This document shows, one piece after another, positions 52,481 to 60,526 of a stretch of 64,000 nt of DNA (positions are counted from its first letter, which is position 1; every line of letters begins with the position of its first letter). The notes beneath the pieces were generated by a model. That model was not told the DNA's origin, did no database searches, and was given only the letters and a program-made list of their open reading frames with translations. A program made the translations under genes and the position numbers. Origin of the DNA: Myxococcus stipitatus (GTDB taxonomy: Bacteria; Myxococcota; Myxococcia; Myxococcales; Myxococcaceae); the NCBI RefSeq assembly GCF_037414475.1, contig NZ_CP147913.1, positions 6,694,001 to 6,758,000 of the forward strand, in the 5' to 3' direction.

Positions 52481-55400
52481 CTACAGGTAACCGAGCCGCC
52501 GCGCCACGTCGCTCGCCTGGAGCAGTGCGCTCCGTGCGTCCGGGTGCTCCAGCGCGGCTTGGAGTGGCTGCGTGAGTTCATCCGGGAGTCGCTGCTGCTG
52601 GTGCGCGAGCATCGCGCGGGCCTGCTCCAGCGCCTCGTGCACCTGGCCTGCTTCCAGCTCCACGGCCAGAAGGGGCCAGAGCGCCAGCCATTGAAACGGA
52701 TAGACGAGTGAGAGGGATTGCCACAGGCGGAGCGCCTCCGTGGCTTCCTCCCGAGCCTGGGCCCGGTCCTGGGCCCTCCACGCCACCCAGGCGCGATGGG
52801 CATGTGCGGCCCCCGCATAGTCCGCCATGCCGGAGCGGCTCGCGAGCTCGAGGCTCCGCGCGGAGGACTCGTCCACCGCCTTCACCTGACCGCGCAGCCG
52901 GAGGATGACGGTGAGGTACGTGAGGCAGCGTGTCTGCAGCGTCACGTCCCCCAGCCGCTCGGCTCCCTTCAGCGACTCCTCCATCCAGGACTGGGCTTCG
53001 TCCAGGGCGCCATGGAAGAGCAACACCATGGCGACCACGCACCGGGCTCCCGCATGCTCCGCGTCCCCCTCTGACTCCAGCGCGGCTTCCGCGTAGGCCC
53101 GGGCGTGGGCCACGGTTTCCTTTGAAGCTTGATAACGCTCGCTGCGCAGTTGCATCTGAACCAGCGAGTTGAAGAAACGCGCACGCTGTAGCGGCGTGCC
53201 ATGGGCCCGCATCACCGGGCGGACGCCCTCGACCAACGCGCGCATCGCGTCGAGTTGCGCCAGCCAATAATGGACGGTGATTCGCTCACCCTGAAGTTGA
53301 ACCCACTCATGCCACCATGCGGCCTCGACGTGCCCGGGCGTGGAGGAGACATCGTCTGGCATCGGGCCCAGCTCGGCTTGAGCCTGGGCGTAGATGCGCA
53401 GCGCTTCCTCATTCTGATGGTGAGTCTGCAAGGACTTGCCCACCTTCCGGAGCACGTTGGCGCGACGGACGCGCTGGCTTTGCTCGATTCGTGCCAGGGC
53501 TTCCTGAAACGCCTGACGTGCATCGTCCTGTCGACCGGTGAGTGCGAGCACCTCGCCCAGTCCTTCCCAGACCATGTCCAGGGCGAGCGGAGGCGCGTTC
53601 GCGGGGGACGCGTGCGCGTTCGTCTCGGACGCCGAGGCTTCGCGCACGGCGGCTTCATAGAAGGTGATGGCGTCGCCGTTCGCGTAGGCCGCGCGCGCCG
53701 CGTCACCCGCACGTGCGAACCAGTGGCTGGCGCGGTCGGGGACCTCCGCGCGAGACCAGTGATGCGCGAGCCCCGCGGCATGCGGCAGATGGCTCGAGGC
53801 CGCTCCTGCTTCGCGCAGCTCCAGGCCTTCAGCGCAGCGGTGATGCAGTGAGCGGCGCCGCTCGGTGGAGATGCGCGCGTAGGCCACCTCGCGCAGCTTG
53901 TCGTGAACGAAGCGCAGCCGCCCTCCACCGGACTCCTCCAGGACCTGCCGGCGGCGAAGCTCCTCCACGGCCTCCAGCCCCGCGCTCTCCGGCAGCGCGG
54001 CGGTGGCGAGCAGCAGCTCTCCATCCAGTTCGCGCCCGAGCACGGAGGCCACCTCCGCCAGCGTGCGCCCATCCGCGCCCAGGTCGGCCAGCCGCCGCTC
54101 GATGAGCTCGGCGATGCTGCTGGGGAGGGGGAGGGGACGGCTGCCCGCGCTGCCCTGGGCCTCGAAGAGCCACTCTCCCGACGGCGCGCGAAAGAGGAGT
54201 CCCGCGTCGATGGCGGCGCGCAGGTATTCGGCGATGAAGAACGGATTGCCGCTGGTCTCCCGCACCAGCGCGTCCACGAAGGGGCCAGGCACCTCGCGCA
54301 GCGCCAGCATGCCGCGCACCATCTTCCCCGCGCTGGTCGCATCCAGCCGCCCCACCTCCACCCGCACCGCATCCGGCGCGCCCACCACCGCGCGCAGCGA
54401 CTCTCCCGTCTCATCCATCCGGTACGTGCCCACCAGCAGCACGGGCCGGGACGACAGATGCCGGGCATCCAGCTCCTGAAGGAAGCTCACCGTCAGCTCG
54501 TCCGCCCACTGAAGGTCGTCCAGCACCAGGAGCAGCGGCTGCACCTCCGCGAAGGCGCGGAGCGTCTCCCGCAGCGCGGCCAGCACGCGCAGACGTGCCT
54601 CGGGGGCGGGCAGGGGAGGGGGCTCGGGTTGCTCGCGCTGACCTGGGAGCTGCGCCAGGGATGGCTCGTACGCGGCGAGCACGCGCCCTCGCGGGCCCAG
54701 GAGCCGCGATGTCTCTTCCGCGCCTCGTTCATTGCAGCGGTCCGCGACCGAGAGCAGCAACGGACGCAGCGGATGCAGCGGCGCCGCGTGGAGCTCCACG
54801 CCCCCCGTGCCCACGGGAACACACTCGCCCGTCACCACCGCCATGCGCCGCCACGCCGCTTCCGAGGCCAGCTCCAACGCGAGCCGCGTCTTGCCCGCAC
54901 CGCTCTCCCCACCGAGGAAGACGCGGCCGCCCTGGCCTCGAGCCGCCGCGTCCAGCGCATCCATCAGCTTGCCGAGCTCTCCCACGCGCCCGGCGAGGTC
55001 CGGCCGATAGAGATAGGCCGGCGTGCGCGGCGCCGTGGTGGCTCCTTCCTCACCTTCCTTCGCGCCCAGGGACTCCAGCGCGGACGACACATCCTCCGCA
55101 TAGCCCGGCCGGTCCTGCGGGCGCTTGGCGAGCATCTTCAGGACCAGCGCATCCAACGCCGCGGGCAGCCCCTCCACTCGCAGCGACGGAGGCACCGGTG
55201 TCAGGTGCAGGTGTTGATGCGGCAAGGGCCCTTCGCGTCCCGGAATGAAAGGCGGCCTGCCGGTGAGCTGCTCGTAGAGGATGCACCCCAACGCATAGAG
55301 GTCCGCGCGGGCGTCCACGTAATCGCCACGCAGTTGCTCTGGCGCCATGTACGTGTCGCTGCCCACCACCGCGCCGCTGACGTCGAGCGTCTCGCGTCCC

Positions 55401-55936
55401 CTCGAGCCGCCAAAGCGCGCGGCGATGCCGAAGTCCACGAGGACCGGTGTCCCATCCGGCCGGAGGAAGACGTTCTCCGGCTTCAGGTCCCGATGCACCA
55501 GCCCGTTCGCATGAAGGAACGCCAGCGCCGAGCACAGCCGCCGCATCACCGTGAGCGTTTCATGCAGGCGCGTCGCGTCCAGCGGCCCCGGCGGCGGAGC
55601 GGTGGTCGCGCTTCGCAGCGTCTGGCCCCGGAGCAGCTCCATCGCGTACCAGGGCAGTCCGTCCGTGACGCCCTCCGCGACGATGCGCACCACCCCTGCG
55701 TGCCTCAAACGTCGTAATGCGTGAATTTCCCGACGGATGCTGGCGAGGGGGACTTCGGAGGCCGCGCGGACCGTCTTCACCGCGACGGCCTCGCCGGTGT
55801 TGGGGTCCCAACCTCGGTAGACAACGCCCATGCCCCCTTGGCCGAGCACTTCCAGGAGCTCGTAGGGGCCCATCGTCGCACCCACACCGGGGAGGCTCGG
55901 GAGCCTCGATGGCGCAGTCATAGGGGCTGGGAGCAT
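52481..55936 (-). CDS. Ser/Thr kinase - AAA ATPase - TPR regulator
   Basis: 1151 residues from ATG 55936. Kinase domain (residues about 24-285): LGQGGMGVVYRG, VAVKTV, LVHRDLKPENVFL and VLVDFGIAARFG. It is followed by a predicted ATPase with Walker A LGGESGAGKTRLALELA near 339 and Walker B-like LLLVLDDLQWADEL, then about 450 residues of TPR-like helices. It resembles PknK/MalT-type regulators; related kinase-ATPase-TPR proteins have been annotated in TOMM peptide clusters, and this one lies upstream of YcaO-TfuA. No cyclase domain or HTH is evident. A longer frame upstream of 55936 is not protein-like. Confidence 0.9.
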   Translation of the reverse strand: MLPAPMTAPSRLPSLPGVGATMGPYELLEVLGQGGMGVVYRGWDPNTGEAVAVKTVRAASEVPLASIRREIHALRRLRHAGVVRIVAEGVTDGLPWYAMELLRGQTLRSATTAPPPGPLDATRLHETLTVMRRLCSALAFLHANGLVHRDLKPENVFLRPDGTPVLVDFGIAARFGGSRGRETLDVSGAVVGSDTYMAPEQLRGDYVDARADLYALGCILYEQLTGRPPFIPGREGPLPHQHLHLTPVPPSLRVEGLPAALDALVLKMLAKRPQDRPGYAEDVSSALESLGAKEGEEGATTAPRTPAYLYRPDLAGRVGELGKLMDALDAAARGQGGRVFLGGESGAGKTRLALELASEAAWRRMAVVTGECVPVGTGGVELHAAPLHPLRPLLLSVADRCNERGAEETSRLLGPRGRVLAAYEPSLAQLPGQREQPEPPPLPAPEARLRVLAALRETLRAFAEVQPLLLVLDDLQWADELTVSFLQELDARHLSSRPVLLVGTYRMDETGESLRAVVGAPDAVRVEVGRLDATSAGKMVRGMLALREVPGPFVDALVRETSGNPFFIAEYLRAAIDAGLLFRAPSGEWLFEAQGSAGSRPLPLPSSIAELIERRLADLGADGRTLAEVASVLGRELDGELLLATAALPESAGLEAVEELRRRQVLEESGGGRLRFVHDKLREVAYARISTERRRSLHHRCAEGLELREAGAASSHLPHAAGLAHHWSRAEVPDRASHWFARAGDAARAAYANGDAITFYEAAVREASASETNAHASPANAPPLALDMVWEGLGEVLALTGRQDDARQAFQEALARIEQSQRVRRANVLRKVGKSLQTHHQNEEALRIYAQAQAELGPMPDDVSSTPGHVEAAWWHEWVQLQGERITVHYWLAQLDAMRALVEGVRPVMRAHGTPLQRARFFNSLVQMQLRSERYQASKETVAHARAYAEAALESEGDAEHAGARCVVAMVLLFHGALDEAQSWMEESLKGAERLGDVTLQTRCLTYLTVILRLRGQVKAVDESSARSLELASRSGMADYAGAAHAHRAWVAWRAQDRAQAREEATEALRLWQSLSLVYPFQWLALWPLLAVELEAGQVHEALEQARAMLAHQQQRLPDELTQPLQAALEHPDARSALLQASDVARRLGYL

Positions 55937-55973
55937 AGCGACACCCCCTGGTGCCTCCCATCTGCGTCGCCTT

Positions 55974-56013
55974 GGGACGCAGCCGCGTCCCAGTTGGACG
56001 CGAACTGGGACGC
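55974..56013. promoter_or_regulatory. Competing hairpins / operator cluster upstream of the kinase gene
   Basis: Three alternating copies of one 7-mer: GGGACGC (55974-55980), GCGTCCC (55985-55991) and GGGACGC (56007-56013). The centre copy can pair left (7 bp, 4-nt loop) or right (11 bp, GCGTCCCAGTT with AACTGGGACGC, 7-nt loop). It starts 37 nt before the kinase ATG on the minus strand. It could be an attenuator-like leader or three binding sites for a dimeric regulator. Apart from this and the possible -24/-12 promoter, 55937-56249 holds no supported gene. Confidence 0.6.
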
Positions 56014-56064
56014 TGGGAGACCCCTTTCCGAGCCAACCCCTTGAAAAGACGTAAAACAGGCCGT

Positions 56065-56080
56065 TGGCACGAGTCGCGCA
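56065..56080 (+). promoter_or_regulatory. Possible sigma-54 (-24/-12) promoter
   Basis: TGGCACGAGTCGCGCA has GG and GC separated by exactly 10 bp and a perfect TGGCACG left half; the right half reads GCGC instead of TTGC. It lies 170 bp upstream of the sigma-54 activator gene. Confidence 0.4.
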
Positions 56081-56249
56081 TGGGGTTTTGGCGCGGCGCC
56101 GCGGGAAACCGGGTGCCCAGCCGTCAGCGAGGTTCGGGAACGCGGAAGGAGGGGCCGCTCCTTCCGCGTTCTTCATCTCCGCTACACTGCCTCCCCTCCG
56201 ATGCGGCCCTGGCGGGTACTCTCGGATGGCACCGGACGGAGGCGAGTGG

Positions 56250-57974
56250 ATGCACCAGGAGATGCCGCAGCTCATGAGCGCGCTGCGGGGGGCGAAGGAT
56301 TTCGAGACAGCAGCCGCCACCACGTTGAAGCGCATGTTGGCCGTGGCGCAGGACGCCGTTGCGTCCAGTCGGTACGCAGCCAGGGCCCGCGTGCTTCGCG
56401 GCATCGTCCATTTGCGCCCCGGTGAAGCCTATCGGCGCCTGGCCGCGCTGGATGTGGGTTCAGCCGAGATTACGGATGCCAGTGTGGGCACGCCGTTCTT
56501 CACGTCGGCCACGGCATGGCGGGCGGTGGTGGAGCACCGGTGCGCGGTGTCCATCGACGTGAACGTGGGCACTGTCCAGCCGCATGCGCCGGATGCGCCC
56601 GTGACGGGCGACCCGGGACTCGCGGGCTTCCACAGCAACGAGAGCCGTCAGCGCTTCCTGGGCCGGCATGCGACCCACGTTTGTGTGCTGCCCCTGCGCA
56701 CGCCGGGCGGAAGCATCGAGGGGATGATCTCCGTGGAGGCGGACTGCCTGGCCGCGATGGGGCAGGAGTTCGTCTGGCGCGAGGCGGGGGATCAACTCCA
56801 ACTGCTCGCGGACGTGGCCGCGCCGTACCTGGCGGGACTGCCGCAGCGGCCCGTGGCCACGCCGGAGGTGGACGAGTTCCTTCCCGTGGTGGGCCGCTCC
56901 ATGGCGGAGCTGCTCCCCATCCTGCGGGTGTTCGCGCTGCAGGACGAGACCATCCTCATCAGCGGCGCGACGGGCGCGGGCAAGTCCCGGCTGGCGCGCT
57001 GGTGCCATGAGCGCTCCAACCGCCGGGCCAAGCCGTTCGAGACCTTGGACCTGGTGACGGTGCCCGAGGACCTCCAGATGGCGGAGCTCTTCGGCTGGAA
57101 GAAGGGCGCCTTCACGGGCGCGGTGCGCGACGCTCCCGGCAGCGTGGCGCGCGCGGACGGCGGCACGCTGTTCATCGACGAAATCGACAAGCTGTCGCTC
57201 AAGGCGCAGGCGGGGCTCCTGCATCTGTTGGAGTCCCGGAGCTACCGCCCGCTGGGAGAGGGCACCGGTGAGCGCCAGGCGGACGTGCGCTTCATCATCG
57301 GCACCAACGCGGACCTTCACGCCGAGGTGCGCGCGGGCCGCTTCCGCGAGGACCTCTACTACCGCGTCAACGTGCTGCCCGTGCGCATGCCGGCGCTGCA
57401 GGAGCGTCAGGACGAAATCCCGCTCTGGGCGCAGTACATGGTGAACCGCCGCCACCGCGAGCGCTCTCCCGAGGGCAGCGCGCGGGTGACGCAGGACGCG
57501 GAGCGGCTGCTCGTCGGGGGCACGTGGCCGGGCAACCTGCGGCAGCTCGACAACATCGTCCGCCGCGCCTACACGCTGGCCATGGTGGAGCACGCCGTCT
57601 CCGGTGGCGAGCTGGTGCTGCACGAGAAGCATGTCGCGCGGGCGCTCGACTACGAGCAGGCCCCCGGTGGCAAGCCGCTTCCGGAGGCGCTGCGTGCCGC
57701 CGCGCAGGCGTTCGTCGCGGAGGCGCGCCGTCGCAACGCGCCCCTGGACCTGGACCTGGCGGACGCGTTTCGGGGCCTGGTGCTGGGCGTGGCCATCCGC
57801 CAGGTGGGCCGCGATGATGGCTTCAAGCTGCTGGGCCGCGAGAGCCTGGTGAAGAACCGCAACCACCACAAGGCGCTCAAGCGCGAGTTGGAGAAGGTGG
57901 AGGCGCTCTACAAGGCCCTGGGCGAGGACGCATCGCCCTTCGCGGACCTGCTCTCGGAGGACGAAGCGGCCTGA
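56250..57974 (+). CDS. Sigma-54-dependent activator with N-terminal GAF-like domain
   Basis: 574 residues from ATG 56250, 7 nt after GGAGG. The N-terminal 220 residues look like a GAF sensor (THVCVLPLRTPGGSIEGMIS). The AAA+ part has Walker A SGATGAGKSRLARW near residue 238, the sigma-54 loop GAFTGA near 287, Walker B GGTLFIDEIDKLS and the RFREDLYYRVNVLPVRM arginine-finger region. The C-terminus has GLVLGVAIRQVGRDDGFKL but no convincing Fis-type HTH. It is divergent from the kinase-YcaO-TfuA set and may control it or respond to the same signal. Confidence 0.88.
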   Translation: MHQEMPQLMSALRGAKDFETAAATTLKRMLAVAQDAVASSRYAARARVLRGIVHLRPGEAYRRLAALDVGSAEITDASVGTPFFTSATAWRAVVEHRCAVSIDVNVGTVQPHAPDAPVTGDPGLAGFHSNESRQRFLGRHATHVCVLPLRTPGGSIEGMISVEADCLAAMGQEFVWREAGDQLQLLADVAAPYLAGLPQRPVATPEVDEFLPVVGRSMAELLPILRVFALQDETILISGATGAGKSRLARWCHERSNRRAKPFETLDLVTVPEDLQMAELFGWKKGAFTGAVRDAPGSVARADGGTLFIDEIDKLSLKAQAGLLHLLESRSYRPLGEGTGERQADVRFIIGTNADLHAEVRAGRFREDLYYRVNVLPVRMPALQERQDEIPLWAQYMVNRRHRERSPEGSARVTQDAERLLVGGTWPGNLRQLDNIVRRAYTLAMVEHAVSGGELVLHEKHVARALDYEQAPGGKPLPEALRAAAQAFVAEARRRNAPLDLDLADAFRGLVLGVAIRQVGRDDGFKLLGRESLVKNRNHHKALKRELEKVEALYKALGEDASPFADLLSEDEAA

Positions 57975-57994
57975 GTCTGGCCAGTGGCCTCGGG

Positions 57995-58000
57995 TACAAT
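57995..58000 (+). promoter_or_regulatory. -10-like element before the SDR gene
   Basis: TACAAT, preceded by GGG, 58 nt upstream of the SDR start. No -35 match stands out. Confidence 0.3.
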
Positions 58001-58058
58001 GCGCGCGATGAGGAGCGATTGATAGCTTCCGGGGGCCGGCGACACCCGGGGGTGAACC

Positions 58059-58862
58059 ATGAAGCTCCTCTCGAACAGCGCCATTGTGACGGGCGGCTCG
58101 CAGGGAATCGGTCTGGCCATCGCCTCGCGCCTCATGCGCGAGGGCACGAGTGTGCTCGTTTTCGGACGGACCGAGTCCAAGGTCGTCGAGGCCACTGAAC
58201 GTCTCCAGCGCGAATCCGAGGGTCGCGCTCGAGCCCTCCCTTTCGTGGGGGACGTCTGTCTCGCGGCGGACGTGGCGCGAGCCCACGAGTTCGCCACGGC
58301 GCAGTTGGGACTGCCCGGCATCCTCGTGAACAACGCGGGCTCGGTGTCCTTGTCGTTGCTGGTGGACCTTCCCGAAGAGGAGCTGGACCGGCTGCTCGGG
58401 GTGAATCTGAAGGGGCCGTTCCTCTTCATGAAGACCTTCGCGCGCGCGCTCATCGCGGAGAAGCGGCCCGGCGCCATCGTGAATGTCTCATCGCTCTGCC
58501 AGACGGTGGTGACGGAGGGGTTCGCCCACTACTCCGCATCGAAGGCCGCGCTGGCCCAGCTCTCTCGTGCGGCGGCGCTGGAGTTGGGGCGCCATGGCAT
58601 CCGCGTCAACGTCGTCGCGCCGGGCGCCATCCACACGCCCCTGGCCGCGTCCTTCATCGACGAGCCGGCGATGCGGCGTGAATTGCTCGCGCGCACTCCG
58701 CTGGGCCGGCCCCATGGTCTCCCGGATGACGTGGCGCGGGTCGTCACGTTCCTGTGCGCCGAGGAGTCCTCCTGGGTGACGGGAGAGAGCCTCGACGTGG
58801 ATGGCGGCAGCCATCTGCGTGGGATGCACAGCTACTGGGACACGATGAATCCACCCCGGTAG
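58059..58862 (+). CDS. SDR-family oxidoreductase
   Basis: 267 residues. Cofactor motif VTGGSQGIGLAIA, LVNNAGSVS, catalytic Ser in VNVSSLCQ and YSASK near residue 160. The C-terminus ends with GGSHLRGMHSYWD. It is a classical glucose-1-dehydrogenase/3-oxoacyl-reductase-like enzyme; the substrate is not predictable. The last 31 bp overlap the convergent haem oxygenase gene. Confidence 0.88.
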   Translation: MKLLSNSAIVTGGSQGIGLAIASRLMREGTSVLVFGRTESKVVEATERLQRESEGRARALPFVGDVCLAADVARAHEFATAQLGLPGILVNNAGSVSLSLLVDLPEEELDRLLGVNLKGPFLFMKTFARALIAEKRPGAIVNVSSLCQTVVTEGFAHYSASKAALAQLSRAAALELGRHGIRVNVVAPGAIHTPLAASFIDEPAMRRELLARTPLGRPHGLPDDVARVVTFLCAEESSWVTGESLDVDGGSHLRGMHSYWDTMNPPR

Positions 58863-59656
58863 CCACCACGGGGCGGAGGACTCAGCCCCGTCGCGCCCCG
58901 CGCCAGTTCGTCGCAGATGAGCGAGTGGAGCCGGAAGGCCATGCGTGCCTCCTGGATGATTTCGCGCGCCTCGTCTTCTTCCAGCTCCAGGCCGTCGATA
59001 CGCGAGAGGAACCTCACGCGGAATGCAGCGAATGCCTCCTCCGTGTCCGTCCCGTGGAACCGGGTGCCTCGGCTGTCTTCCAGGTCAAAGGCGTTGGCGA
59101 TGATGCGGGCTCGCGTGGGCGCTTCGGAGAGGTCCAGCACGCAGCGCGCGTAGATGTGGCCCACGAGCAGGTGCGGTGCGTCCTCGGCCACCTCTCGCAG
59201 GCGCTCGGCATGCAGCCGTGTCTCCACACACGCGAAGGTCTCCGTGCGTGACTCACCGCAGAAGTACGTCAGGTCTTCGTCGAGCGCGGCGGCACGGCGC
59301 AGCTCGGGCAGCAACAGCACGGGCGTCAGCGCGGTGCGGGCCACGCGAGGCAGCACGTTCTCGAAGGTGGAGTAGAGCAGGTGCAACTGGCGCAGATACG
59401 TGACGTAGTGCTGCGCCCGGACGAACTGGCCGTAGATGCCGTCCCACGTGTCGACGAAGAGCGACTGGAGGAACACGGAGCGCTCCGCCTGCGCATGGAC
59501 CTTCGCTGTCCCCTCCGCGAGCAACACGGACAACGGTGCGCGGCTCGGCGGCTGGGGCGCGGCGAGGGACTCCGCCTGACTGTCGCGCTCACTCAGCCGA
59601 CGCACTCGCGCGGACTGCTCCGTCCTGGGCAGCCGCAGGGAGCCGGCGGCGCTCAC
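58832..59656 (-). CDS. Haem-oxygenase-like protein
   Basis: 274 residues from GTG 59656, which overlaps the upstream stop (GTGA). After about 45 extra residues the fold starts with LLAEGTAKVHAQAER; the His matches the proximal haem ligand of biliverdin-forming haem oxygenases. HYVTYLRQLHLLYSTFENVLP follows. The distal helix reads LLVGHIYARCVLDLSEAP where typical enzymes have YLGDLSGGQ, so the flexible Gly-Gly is missing. It probably degrades haem for iron; altered distal residues make activity uncertain. A Fur box precedes the operon. Confidence 0.75.
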   Translation of the reverse strand: MSAAGSLRLPRTEQSARVRRLSERDSQAESLAAPQPPSRAPLSVLLAEGTAKVHAQAERSVFLQSLFVDTWDGIYGQFVRAQHYVTYLRQLHLLYSTFENVLPRVARTALTPVLLLPELRRAAALDEDLTYFCGESRTETFACVETRLHAERLREVAEDAPHLLVGHIYARCVLDLSEAPTRARIIANAFDLEDSRGTRFHGTDTEEAFAAFRVRFLSRIDGLELEEDEAREIIQEARMAFRLHSLICDELARGATGLSPPPRGGYRGGFIVSQ

Positions 59657-59907
59657 TGCTTCCACCCGCCAAACAGCGGCGCCTGCATCGACGGCGCCGG
59701 CTCGGAATCCTCGGGGGATGACGGCTCCACGCCATCCAGGTTCTGCACCGCCTCCGTCAGTGTCACCCCGATGGCTCGCAGCACCTCTTCCTCCACCCGA
59801 ATCGTCACCGGCCCCATCGCGAGGTGGATGTGTCCACACGTGCAGCGCGTGACCTCCGCGCATGGCCCCCTCGCGAGCACCTTCTTGCCGCATCCCTGAC
59901 CGAGCAT
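59653..59907 (-). CDS. Small cysteine-rich protein of the haem-oxygenase operon
   Basis: 84 residues from ATG 59907 with AGGAGA upstream. Cysteines at positions 6, 16, 22 and 24 and a CTCGHIHLAMGPVTIRV motif suggest a metal or Fe-S binding site. The second half is acidic and Pro-rich. No named family is recognised, though C-x-C-G-x-I-H-L small proteins are seen near iron genes. Its stop overlaps the haem-oxygenase start, and the Fur box lies just upstream. Confidence 0.68.
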   Translation of the reverse strand: MLGQGCGKKVLARGPCAEVTRCTCGHIHLAMGPVTIRVEEEVLRAIGVTLTEAVQNLDGVEPSSPEDSEPAPSMQAPLFGGWKQ

Positions 59908-59925
59908 CGCGCGTCTCCTGATTTT

Positions 59926-59944
59926 GATTTTGATTATCGAAATC
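59926..59944 (-). promoter_or_regulatory. Fur box
   Basis: On the minus strand GATTTCGATAATCAAAATC matches the 19-bp Fur consensus GATAATGATAATCATTATC at 14 of 19 positions. It sits in an AT-rich island (59918-59955) 19 nt upstream of the start codon, in a region otherwise very GC-rich. Confidence 0.8.
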
Positions 59945-60001
59945 AACAAAATGATGCGCCAAACCCGCCCGGGAGTCAATGCCAGGGCAGGCGGGAGGGG
60001 G

Positions 60002-60526
60002 TTACGGCGCGGGAGGCGGGGGCGGAGCGGGAGGCTCGGCGCCCATGGGCTGGCGCTGCGCGTCCCGAAGGCCCACGAGGACGCTGGTGCCGCTGGACGT
60101 GGCGCGCAGCTCGGCGTAGCGCGCGCGTTCGTAGCGCTCCGCGTGGCCTTCCTGGAAGAAGAAGGACTCGGCGCCCAGACGGACAAAGCCCGCGCGGACG
60201 CGATAGCGCAGCCTGAGTTCGTCAGGGGCCAGGGGGACGTCGGGGGTGTCCAGCCGCACGAACCGGCCCACGCCGTCCGGGTCCCTTTTCAGCACGAGCT
60301 GTCCGGAGCTGGGGCCCTGGGAGAGCTGCTCGCGGAGTCCGCGGGCGATGCCATAGTCCAGGACCATGTAGTCGCCCTGCATCAACGAGCGAGGGTCCAA
60401 GGGGGCCAGCTCCAGCAGCACGCTCTCGCCGGTGGCGAGCACGTGTTCCTTCTGGATGACGAGGCCCAGCGGGACGAGGAGCGCCAGCGCGAGGCCGGCG
60501 AAGAAGAGCGCCGAGCGGGTCATCAT
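60002..60526 (-). CDS. GDYXXLXY-domain protein
   Basis: 174 residues from ATG 60526, overlapping the DUF4401 stop (ATGA). A signal anchor (ALFFAGLALALLVPLGLVI) is followed by the family signature MQGDYMVLDYGIA near residue 50 and beta-rich sequence, ending in a Pro-rich tail. The family is named for this motif and is normally encoded after DUF2157 and DUF4401 membrane proteins, as here. Function unknown. Confidence 0.9.
   Translation of the reverse strand: MMTRSALFFAGLALALLVPLGLVIQKEHVLATGESVLLELAPLDPRSLMQGDYMVLDYGIARGLREQLSQGPSSGQLVLKRDPDGVGRFVRLDTPDVPLAPDELRLRYRVRAGFVRLGAESFFFQEGHAERYERARYAELRATSSGTSVLVGLRDAQRQPMGAEPPAPPPPPAP

Noticed and set aside
53903-55717. 604-codon plus-strand frame inside the kinase-ATPase-TPR gene
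   Set aside because: Arg/His/Gln-rich with no recognisable motif; the minus strand encodes a complete kinase domain there.
55951-56277. Possible 108-codon protein (or RiPP precursor) between the kinase and sigma-54 activator genes
   Set aside because: Arg/Pro-rich composition, no ribosome-binding site and overlap with the better-supported activator start. It does not look like a leader-core peptide.
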